Of a stretch of DNA of 6,174 nt, positions 1-4,531 are shown piece by piece. The DNA lies in the NCBI GenBank assembly GCA_934255105.1, contig CAKQNH010000312.1, positions 1 through 6,174 of the forward strand, read 5' to 3'. Source of the stretch: an uncultured Pirellulaceae bacterium (GTDB lineage: Bacteria; Planctomycetota; Planctomycetia; Pirellulales; Pirellulaceae). The translations under genes and the position numbers were made by a program. The notes under the pieces are model-generated. The model did no database searches, was not told the origin of the DNA, and was given only the letters and a program-made list of their open reading frames with translations. Numbering within the stretch: the stretch's first letter is position 1; each line of letters opens with the position of its first letter.

Positions 1-333
1 CTGGGTATCAGACCTCCCAGTCATAGCGAAGGTATCTTGCAAGACGTACACTGGAGCGCAGGGCTGATCGGCTATTTCCCGACCTACACGCTGGGCAATA
101 TTTATGCAGCGCAGTTGATGGAAGCCATGCAGCGCGAGCTGGGTGAGCTCGATCCACTGATATCCCAGGGGCAGTTTCAGCCGTTGCTGGTTTGGTTGCG
201 AGACAAAGTCCACGCACACGGCGCTTGTTACCATCCCGTCAGCCTGATTGAGAGTGCGTGTGGTTCACCCTTGGATGCGCGACCACTGGTCGCATATTTG
301 CGCGGCAAGCTGACGCCAATCTACGAGCTGTAG
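1..333 (+). CDS. M32 family carboxypeptidase (Taq type), C-terminal 110 residues only
   Basis: This is the end of a metallocarboxypeptidase of peptidase family M32, which removes C-terminal residues from peptides in the cytoplasm. The frame is open from the first base, so the gene starts left of the window and the TTG at 37 is an internal Leu codon. The visible part contains the family motif GxxQDxHW as GILQDVHW (residues 11-18 of the fragment), followed by the conserved GLIGYFPTYTLGN stretch (about 21-33) and a helical C-terminus ending PIYEL. The zinc ligands (HExxH) lie outside the window and cannot be checked. The frame ends at TAG 331-333, just where a short TAGATT/TTAGATT near-duplication begins. 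Family assignment rests on the motif and is strong; substrate range cannot be judged. Confidence 0.93.
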   Translation: MGIRPPSHSEGILQDVHWSAGLIGYFPTYTLGNIYAAQLMEAMQRELGELDPLISQGQFQPLLVWLRDKVHAHGACYHPVSLIESACGSPLDARPLVAYLRGKLTPIYEL

Positions 334-375
334 ATTTTAGATTGCGGAGCACCTGGAGACGCCAGACTTCAGGCC

Positions 376-403
376 GTAGCGGAAGTCGCCAAGACTTTCG
401 GCT
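376..403 (+). repeat. Dispersed hairpin module, copy A
   Basis: This 28-nt element begins GTAGCGGAAGTCGCC and ends GACTTTCGGCT; it is identical base for base to 1423-1450. It folds as an 8-bp stem: 380-387 pairs with 393-400 around the loop GCCAA (388-392), with one G-T pair (382/398). A third copy lies inverted at 1857-1883. The upstream GACTTC (365-370) could pair alternatively with GAAGTC (382-387). I recall similar elements in planctomycete genomes, but that is from memory. Confidence 0.85.
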
Positions 404-455
404 GCTGGGAACGAAGGAGTCAAATGGTTTGACGCCCCCTCCCCGGCCGCTGAAA

Positions 456-482
456 CGTCCGACCCTCCCGCAAGCGGCAGGG
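456..482 (+). repeat. CCCTCCCG-CAAG-loop hairpin repeat, copy A
   Basis: The first 21 nt (456-476) are identical to 1780-1800. The stem is CCCTCCCG (463-470) with CGGCAGGG (475-482) around CAAG, with one mismatch. It lies about 60 bp upstream of the DUF423 start. It has no T-tract after it, so it is not a classical intrinsic terminator. Confidence 0.75.
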
Positions 483-541
483 TGCCAAAGCGAATGAGTA
501 CAAGCAATCGTATAGCCAAGTAATTTAGGGACGACCAATCG

Positions 542-946
542 ATGCGCTGGGCTGTGTTAATCGCGGGATTATTAGGAGCGTGCGGTGTCGCCATCGGTGC
601 CAACGCCGCGCACGGTTTAGAAGACAGTCTGCTTAAGCAGGGGCTGCCGGTGGAGGATGTGGTCAAGCGGTTGAGTCAATGCGATGTAGCGGTGCGATAT
701 CACATGATCCATACGGTCGCCATCCTGGCCCTCGGGCTCTCGGCCGGCCAGGTGTTCTCCAAGCGTCGCTGGGGGGCAGTCGTGTTCCTGCTGCTGGGGA
801 TTGCCCTGTTTAGCGGCGGACTCTATGCCATGGTCTACCTGGGGCAGATGGGACACTGGGCCATCGTCCCTTCCGGTGGCCTGTGCTTTATACTCGGTTG
901 GCTCTTCGCGGCCAGTTTGGCTTGGAGCGAGCGAGCCCAGACGTGA
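542..946 (+). CDS. DUF423 family small membrane protein (YgdD-like)
   Basis: This 134-residue integral inner-membrane protein matches the DUF423 family, whose biochemical function is not established. Family marks are AAHGL near the N-terminus (residues 22-26, where family members usually have GAHGL), YHMIHT (53-58), FSGGLY (90-95) and PSGG (110-113) followed by a GW near the end of the last helix. Four hydrophobic segments are visible at about 3-21, 55-72, 77-100 and 105-128, separated by a charged, polar loop of about 30 residues after the first. Length is normal for the family. The start ATG 542 has a weak upstream AGGGA (527-531); no better start exists without losing the first helix. It stands 208 bp after the peptidase and 80 bp before the next gene in the same direction. 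The context does not suggest a function. Confidence 0.9.
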   Translation: MRWAVLIAGLLGACGVAIGANAAHGLEDSLLKQGLPVEDVVKRLSQCDVAVRYHMIHTVAILALGLSAGQVFSKRRWGAVVFLLLGIALFSGGLYAMVYLGQMGHWAIVPSGGLCFILGWLFAASLAWSERAQT

Positions 947-974
947 GGGGTTTCAATATTGTTGGGCAGTTACT

Positions 975-994
975 TACTAATAGGTACTAATAGG
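975..994 (+). repeat. Perfect 10-bp tandem duplication TACTAATAGG
   Basis: Two exact adjacent copies (975-984 and 985-994) lie 33 bp upstream of the CMD-family gene. A TTGGGC at 962-967 stands 17 bp before the second TACTAA, a spacing that would suit a promoter, but only about half the consensus bases match, so this is only a possibility. Confidence 0.6.
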
Positions 995-1016
995 CCGACC
1001 CATAGGCCCTGACGCT

Positions 1017-1020
1017 GGAG
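1017..1020 (+). promoter_or_regulatory. Ribosome binding site GGAG of the CMD-family gene
   Basis: GGAG lies six bases before ATG 1027 and supports that start. It is one of the clearer Shine-Dalgarno sites in the window. Confidence 0.7.
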
Positions 1021-1026
1021 AATGCT

Positions 1027-1380
1027 ATGAATCAACCAAAAACTTCAAAACTTCCAGGAACCTACCGGGATCTTCAGGAAGCGTTTCCTGAAATTACCCA
1101 GGCCCATGACCGGATGGCCGCCGCCGTCGAAGAGGTGGGGCCACTGGACGAAAAAACGTGTGCTCTCATCAAGATCGGCGTCTCGGTGGGCGCGGGGCTT
1201 GAATCGGCTCTGCGCAGCCACGTGCGCCGCGCAATGCAGGCCGGAGCGTCTGAGCAAGAGGTCGTGCAAGCCATCTTCCAAGGAATGAATACCATCGGAT
1301 TCCCACGCACCGTGGCGGCCTGGAGCTGGGCGCGAGTTCAGTTCGAGCGCGATCGGCAAGAAGCCGCCGATGCTTCCTAG
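1027..1380 (+). CDS. Carboxymuconolactone decarboxylase (AhpD-like fold) family protein lacking the CxxC pair
   Basis: This 117-residue protein has the small all-helical CMD/AhpD-like fold. The signature region reads GPLDEKTCALIKIGVSVGAG (residues 38-57), then LESALRSHVRRAMQAGAS (58-75), then EEV-like QEVVQAIF and a GFPRTVAAW segment (91-99). In the redox-active members this region carries CxxC followed by a conserved His (xCxxCxxxH). Here both cysteines are replaced (E59 and L62 by alignment) while His65 is kept, and the only Cys in the protein is C45. A thiol peroxidase or AhpD reductase role is therefore unlikely; a CMD-like or unknown role is inferred. GGAG six bases upstream supports the start. 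The N-terminal ten residues are polar and the C-terminus is Ala-rich and probably disordered. The neighbours give no pathway. Confidence 0.88.
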   Translation: MNQPKTSKLPGTYRDLQEAFPEITQAHDRMAAAVEEVGPLDEKTCALIKIGVSVGAGLESALRSHVRRAMQAGASEQEVVQAIFQGMNTIGFPRTVAAWSWARVQFERDRQEAADAS

Positions 1381-1422
1381 TATTTCAGTGTCGCCTCTCG
1401 CTCCGCGAAATTAGCCTGCGCA

Positions 1423-1450
1423 GTAGCGGAAGTCGCCAAGACTTTCGGCT
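1423..1450 (+). repeat. Dispersed hairpin module, copy B
   Basis: This is identical over 28 nt to copy A at 376-403, with the stem at 1427-1434 / 1440-1447 and loop GCCAA. It lies 42 bp after the stop of the CMD-family gene and is followed by unrelated sequence, so the identity ends sharply. Confidence 0.85.
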
Positions 1451-1537
1451 GTCGAGGCTGTCGAATTGGTGGCTTGCTAAATGAGCAACATCGATGGGGC
1501 AATTGTCGGGCATGGGAAGTCGAGGTGAGCGATCAAC

Positions 1538-1563
1538 GGTTAGAAAATGGAAGGTTAGAAGAT
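1538..1563 (+). repeat. Two-part GGTTAGAAAAT element, copy 1 (degenerate)
   Basis: Two half-units, GGTTAGAAAAT (1538-1548) and GGTTAGAAGAT (1553-1563), are separated by GGAA, a 15-bp period. It resembles copies 2 and 3 but has GGTTAG where they have GGTAGG. Confidence 0.6.
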
Positions 1564-1581
1564 TCATTAAATCGACACCAA

Positions 1582-1607
1582 TTTTCCTACCTCCATCTTC
1601 CTACCTC
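1582..1607 (-). repeat. Two-part GGTAGGAAAAT element, copy 2 (inverted)
   Basis: Read on the - strand it is GGTAGGAAGAT, GGA, GGTAGGAAAAT, with a 14-bp period, preceded by GA. It is the inverse of copy 3, matching it at 22 of 25 positions, so the two could pair as a long stem with about 46 nt between the arms. Confidence 0.75.
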
Positions 1608-1653
1608 AGGATTGATTCGTATCTGGAATGGGAGCCAACCCGACTCGTTTTCT

Positions 1654-1678
1654 GGTAGGAAAATAGAGGTAGGGAAAT
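1654..1678 (+). repeat. Two-part GGTAGGAAAAT element, copy 3
   Basis: It reads GGTAGGAAAAT, AGA, GGTAGGGAAAT, with a 14-bp period. It forms the right arm of an inverted pair with copy 2. Confidence 0.75.
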
Positions 1679-1779
1679 AGCCCAGCGCGCACATTTTTTG
1701 CCTCCATTTTTTTGTCTTGCTCTTTGCGATGGAGGGAGAAAACACGCGACCATGCATTTCCGGCTGCTGAATACCGATT

Positions 1780-1806
1780 CGTCCGACCCTCCCGCAAGCG
1801 AGAGGG
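1780..1806 (+). repeat. CCCTCCCG-CAAG-loop hairpin repeat, copy C
   Basis: Positions 1780-1800 equal 456-476 exactly. The stem is CCCTCCCG (1787-1794) with CGAGAGGG (1799-1806) around CAAG, again with one mismatch but at a different position in the 3' arm from copy A. Confidence 0.75.
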
Positions 1807-1856
1807 TACTGAGCGCGACTTCTGTCTGCTGTCGAAGTCACAACTTTTTTTCGGCT

Positions 1857-1883
1857 GCCGAAACTCTTGGCGAGTTCCGCTAC
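1857..1883 (-). repeat. Dispersed hairpin module, copy C (inverted)
   Basis: Read on the - strand it is GTAGCGGAACTCGCC then AAGAGTTTCGGC, 25 of 27 positions identical to copies A and B. The two differences are opposite each other in the stem (G1874 and C1864 on the + strand). It lies about 30 bp upstream of the mobA start and points away from mobA. An adjoining palindrome TTTCGGCTGCCGAAA (1849-1863) overlaps its end. Confidence 0.85.
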
Positions 1884-1906
1884 GTAAAAATTCACAGCCT
1901 AAGAGC

Positions 1907-1912
1907 GAAGGA
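1907..1912 (+). promoter_or_regulatory. GAAGGA Shine-Dalgarno that bears on the mobA start
   Basis: GAAGGA stands only 2 nt before ATG 1915, which is too close, but 8 nt before the in-frame GTG 1921, which is ideal. If this site is used, translation starts at GTG 1921 and the protein is two residues shorter. Confidence 0.5.
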
Positions 1913-1914
1913 CG

Positions 1915-2595
1915 ATGCTCGTGGACCAATCTCTTAAAAATCCGCAGCCCCTTCGCCCCGAACAATGCCCGGCATACATCATGGCCGGTGGCCGCAGTTC
2001 GCGTTTCGGTAGCGACAAAGCGCGCGTGCAAGTAGACGATAGCCCGCTGCTATTGGCCCTGCGCTGCGAGCTAATCAGGCAAGGGCACTCAGTTGAAATT
2101 GTTGCCGATCGAGCCAATCGCTACGCGGACTTGGGAGTCGAGTGTTTGGTCGATTGGCAGGCAGACCAGGGACCTGTGGCAGGCGTGGCTACAGCTTTGA
2201 AGCATCGCGAGCAACATCAGCCAGGCTGGTTGCTGTTGCTCAGTTGCGATCTGCTCGTTTGGCGGGCTGCTTGGTTTAAGCAACTGTCTGGCGTGCTCGA
2301 GCAACTTCCATCAGCCGCAGACGGTGCTGCGACAGAGGACGCTGGGGAAATGCGACAGGACATAGATGCGGTTGCCTTTCAAATGCGCACTGCCGCCGGA
2401 GAGCTGCGAGCAGAACCGTTTCCCAGCTTGCTGCATTCGCGGCTTTGGCCGCAAGCAGTCGCTCTGCTCGACCGCCAAAAACGCTCGTTGCAATCTTTGT
2501 TCGCCGATGCGCGAACTATGACCATCGACACTCAAGATAACCCGCAGGCCTGGTCGTTTAATACCGTTGAGCAATTGCAGGCGTTGTTTTTGTAG
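1915..2595 (+). CDS. mobA: MobA-like molybdenum cofactor guanylyltransferase
   Basis: By family this enzyme transfers GMP (or another NMP) from an NTP to molybdopterin cofactor in the cytoplasm. The 226-residue protein has the NTP-transferase fold. The nucleotide loop is MAGGRSSRFGSDKA (residues 23-36), with GPVAG at 86-90 and the metal-binding Asp in SCD (110-112). The substrate-side segment AEPFPSLLHSRLWPQA (167-181) and RQKRSLQSL (187-195) match the usual EPLxALY and RSL segments, and the end SFNTVEQLQ (214-222) corresponds to NxNTPEEL. Several motif positions are loose: CDLLVW replaces CDxPF, NTV replaces NTP, and the DKxxL-G segment reads DKARVQVDD. Residues 132-150 form an acidic insertion. 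The start could be ATG 1915 or GTG 1921; the latter has the better-spaced GAAGGA. Met at 1981 lies inside the nucleotide loop and cannot be the start. No other cofactor genes are in view. A related MobA-like nucleotidyltransferase of other specificity is the main alternative. Confidence 0.8.
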   Translation: MLVDQSLKNPQPLRPEQCPAYIMAGGRSSRFGSDKARVQVDDSPLLLALRCELIRQGHSVEIVADRANRYADLGVECLVDWQADQGPVAGVATALKHREQHQPGWLLLLSCDLLVWRAAWFKQLSGVLEQLPSAADGAATEDAGEMRQDIDAVAFQMRTAAGELRAEPFPSLLHSRLWPQAVALLDRQKRSLQSLFADARTMTIDTQDNPQAWSFNTVEQLQALFL

Positions 2596-2630
2596 GCTCG
2601 CGAGCATTGTTGATTTGTAGGCTCGCGAGC
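2589..2630 (+). repeat. 17-nt direct repeat carrying the mobA stop codon
   Basis: TTTGTAGGCTCGCGAGC occurs at 2589-2605 and again at 2614-2630, a 25-bp period. Each contains the perfect palindrome GCTCGCGAGC. The TAG in the first copy (2593-2595) is the stop codon of mobA, so the repeat extends into the coding region. Confidence 0.85.
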
Positions 2631-2678
2631 GAGCGGAGCGCTGTTACGGCAAACCGAAACCGCTCGTTACGAGCCTAC
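2618..2678. repeat. Two-stem inverted repeat between convergent mobA and gltX
   Basis: GTAGGCTCG (2618-2626) pairs with CGAGCCTAC (2670-2678), and inside it CGAGCGG (2630-2636) pairs with CCGCTCG (2660-2666). The stems are separated by a 3x3 internal loop, CGA/TTA, and closed by a loop of about 23 nt. The TTA at 2667-2669 is the stop codon of gltX on the - strand. Its position between convergent genes suggests a bidirectional 3'-end structure, but neither strand has a T-tract after it. Confidence 0.75.
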
Positions 2679-4271
2679 GGCAGGTTCTACGCGGGAGAGG
2701 GCACGGTCGATGCGCGCTAGCGAGCGCTGCTGGCCAAGTATGGCCAGGGTATCGAACATGCCAAAGCCAACAGCTTTGCCCGTTACCGAGACGCGCAGGG
2801 CGTGGATGATCTGATTGAACTTGATACCTCGCGCTTCAACAAACTGCTTGATGCAAGCCTCCGTGCTGGCCGAGGTGAACTCGACTAGCTCGGCCAACTG
2901 CTGGCGGAATTCTCGCAAGAGTTCCACCGCAGCGGGATCTTGCTGCAATCGCTTGGCAAAGGCCGCCGAGTCGTATTTCAAATCTTCGTCGGCCACAAAG
3001 AAGTCATCGAAATCGAGGATGTCTCCGGCCAGCTTGATACGGTCGTCTGCCGCAGCTATTACCTGCTGGACCCTGGCGCGCTGCGGCGAGTCGGATTGCT
3101 CAAGCGGAGCGTCAACCCAACCGGCGGCTAGCAGATAGGGCCAGCAGAGCTCAAGCTTTTGCTCGGGCGGCAGTTTATGCATCCAGCGGGCTTGGAAGGA
3201 GACCAGCTTCTGGGGATCGAAGCTAGCTGGGGCTTTGGTCACCCGCCCTAGCGTAAACGAATCGATCATCTGCTGGCGAGTAAAATCTTCGGTGCTATCG
3301 TCCAGCGACCAACCGAGCAGCATTAAGTAGTTCAAAATGGCGTCGGGAAGGAAGCCGATAGATCGATAGAAGTCCACGATAACTGGATTGAAGGTGTCTT
3401 TGTCAACCGTCAGGCCAGCCCGCTCAGCTACGGTCTGACCGACGGCAAACAGATTGGCAAAGTCTTTGTGCTTGAGATATTTATCCAGTTTGCGTTTGCT
3501 CATCTTGGCCGGCCCGCCCGGCTCGGCCACGTAGGGTAAGTGCGCGTAGATTGGCAGCGGATAGCCCAGCGACTGAGCGATAAAGATTTGCCGCGGCGTG
3601 TTGCTCAAGTGTTCGACCGCCCGGACGACGTGCGTGATCTTCATCTCGTAATCATCGACCACGCTCGCCAAGTGGTACAAGCAGGTTCCGTCGGCGCGTT
3701 GGATCACATGGTCTTGCTCATCGGCCCAATTGAATTCGACTTGTCCGCGAACTTCATCGTGGAAAGTGCAGGTGCCTTCGCGAGGTATATTGAGCCGCAC
3801 GACCGACGCGCGACCTTCGGCTTCGAAGGCGGCCGCCTGGGCGTCATCCTGGGCCATCCATCGCCGATCGTAGACAAATGTAGTGCCGGCCTTTTCAGCC
3901 GCTTCGCGCTGGACCTGCAGTTCGTCGGCGCGCGCGTAGTCGCGATACGCATGCCCGCTGGCTAACAGACGGGCGGCCGCCCGTTGATAGAGCTCGCCGC
4001 GCTGCGATTGAAAGTAGGGACCATGCGGTCCGACCGAATCCGTCCCGTCTGGGCTGGGGCCTTCGTCCCAGTCGAGCCCCAACCACTGGAAACCCGACAG
4101 AATCGGTGCTAGGGCTGCAGAGACATTGCGGCCAGCGTCCGTGTCATCGATCCGTAGAATGAATTGTCCGCCCGCCTGGCGCGCTAGCAGCCAATTGAAA
4201 AGCGCTGTGCGAACTCCACCAATATGAAGAAAGCCAGTAGGGCTGGGGGCAAATCGAGTGCGAACGGTCAT
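2667..4271 (-). CDS. gltX: Glutamyl-tRNA synthetase
   Basis: This class I synthetase attaches glutamate to tRNA-Glu in the cytoplasm. The 534-residue protein starts [19 protein letters not shown]: the glutamate- and ATP-binding RFAPSPTG is at 6-13, the HIGH-type motif HIGG at 16-19 and KMSKR at 256-260. YHLASVVDD (199-207) and HLSNTPRQ (221-228) complete the catalytic core; the remainder from about 330 on is the helical anticodon-binding part. I chose ATG 4271 because the frame continues only four codons upstream to a TTG (4283), and the residues after the ATG match usual family starts; neither has a visible Shine-Dalgarno. At 534 residues it is somewhat longer than the common 470-500. The strand motif that is usually RIEDTD is RIDDTD (40-45), so the Glu that corresponds to Glu41 of the Thermus enzyme is Asp42. 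It lies downstream of xer in the same direction, separated by 260 bp with a repeat array. It converges on mobA and its stop lies inside a hairpin. Confidence 0.97.
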   Translation of the reverse strand: MTVRTRFAPSPTGFLHIGGVRTALFNWLLARQAGGQFILRIDDTDAGRNVSAALAPILSGFQWLGLDWDEGPSPDGTDSVGPHGPYFQSQRGELYQRAAARLLASGHAYRDYARADELQVQREAAEKAGTTFVYDRRWMAQDDAQAAAFEAEGRASVVRLNIPREGTCTFHDEVRGQVEFNWADEQDHVIQRADGTCLYHLASVVDDYEMKITHVVRAVEHLSNTPRQIFIAQSLGYPLPIYAHLPYVAEPGGPAKMSKRKLDKYLKHKDFANLFAVGQTVAERAGLTVDKDTFNPVIVDFYRSIGFLPDAILNYLMLLGWSLDDSTEDFTRQQMIDSFTLGRVTKAPASFDPQKLVSFQARWMHKLPPEQKLELCWPYLLAAGWVDAPLEQSDSPQRARVQQVIAAADDRIKLAGDILDFDDFFVADEDLKYDSAAFAKRLQQDPAAVELLREFRQQLAELVEFTSASTEACIKQFVEARGIKFNQIIHALRVSVTGKAVGFGMFDTLAILGQQRSLARIDRALSRVEPAVGS

Positions 4272-4410
4272 GGCAATGCACAAATGATGTCAGGGTGAGA
4301 ACTAGCTGGAAGGTATGAGTGCATAGCTTACGCGAAGTTGCGAAGGAACGGGAGGCACCAATAAGTGGCGTAAGCTTCTAGCTCTGCGATGACTCCCTGA
4401 CAATCCGCTG
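4272..4410. other. Leader region upstream of gltX
   Basis: This stretch lies between the gltX start and the 32-bp repeat array and belongs to the gltX leader on the - strand. Apart from the inverted array relative at 4358-4383 I see no clear promoter, ribosome binding site or T-box-like element. Confidence 0.5.
4358..4383 (-). repeat. Inverted degenerate relative of the 32-bp array unit
   Basis: Read on the - strand this is AGCTAGAAGCTTACGCCACT followed by TATTGG, close to the array unit AGCTGGAAGCTTATCCCACT. It lies opposite in orientation to the four array units that begin 28 bp later, so it could pair with any of them. Confidence 0.65.
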
Positions 4411-4528
4411 ACAAGCTGGAAGCTTACCCCACTTTTCTGCTGACAAGCTGGAAGCTTATCCCACTTTTGCTATAACAAGCTGGAAGCTTATCCCACTTTT
4501 GCGAAGACAAGCTGGAAGCTTATCCCAC
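4411..4528 (+). repeat. Four-copy tandem array, exact 32-bp period
   Basis: Units start at 4411, 4443, 4475 and 4507. All four share ACAAGCTGGAAGCTTA followed by a pyrimidine and CCCAC (22 nt). The first three also share TTTT after it, and then have variable bases (CTGCTG, GCTATA, GCGAAG). Each unit contains the inverted repeat AAGCT-GGA-AGCTT. The fourth unit ends four bases from the xer stop codon (4532-4534), so the array is transcribed as the 3' end of xer or the leader of gltX. On the - strand the unit reads GTGGGATAAGCTTCCAGC then TTGT. Confidence 0.92.
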
Positions 4529-4531
4529 GAG

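Larger units (their letters stand above)
334..541. other. Intergenic gap with two hairpin repeat modules
   Basis: This 208-bp gap separates the M32 peptidase from the DUF423 gene. It holds one copy of the GTAGCGGA hairpin module (376-403) and one copy of the CCCTCCCG hairpin module (456-482), both described separately. Open frames crossing it in several phases have no protein-like composition and are produced by the repeats. A weak AGGGA at 527-531 could serve as the ribosome binding site of the next gene. I see no convincing promoter or T-tailed terminator. Confidence 0.7.
1381..1914. other. 534-bp repeat-rich gap between the CMD gene and mobA
   Basis: No credible gene is present here. From left to right it contains hairpin module copy B (1423-1450), three copies of the two-part GGTAGGAAAAT element (1538-1563, 1582-1607 inverted, 1654-1678), a CCTCCAT/ATGGAGG inverted pair (1701-1707 and 1729-1735), the CCCTCCCG hairpin copy C (1780-1806) and hairpin module copy C (1857-1883, inverted). 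The open frames on both strands (for example 1474-1680 + and 1606-2031 -) are read through these repeats. The promoter of mobA must lie here if the gene is not read from upstream, but none is obvious. Confidence 0.75.

Noticed and set aside
37..39. TTG start of a 98-residue protein at the left end
   Set aside because: The frame is open to the window edge and the residues before it (LGIRPPSHSEGI) belong to the conserved M32 sequence, so this is an internal Leu codon.
1587..2035. Open frames of 100-140 residues over the gap before mobA
   Set aside because: They overlap each other and mobA on both strands, run through repeat elements, and have low-complexity, Arg- and Ser-rich composition without family features.
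2618..2678. Classical intrinsic terminator between mobA and gltX
   Set aside because: The inverted repeat is convincing, but neither strand has a run of T after it, so I list it only as a repeat.
3540..3965. A 141-residue + strand frame inside gltX
   Set aside because: It is antisense to the catalytic core of gltX, whose motifs and length are clear. Long antisense frames are common in GC-rich genes.
4411..4528. CRISPR array or dif/att site array for the adjacent recombinase
   Set aside because: Variable segments are only 4-6 nt. The unit does not have two 11-bp arms around a 6-bp centre as in dif, and the recombinase looks like a housekeeping Xer protein.
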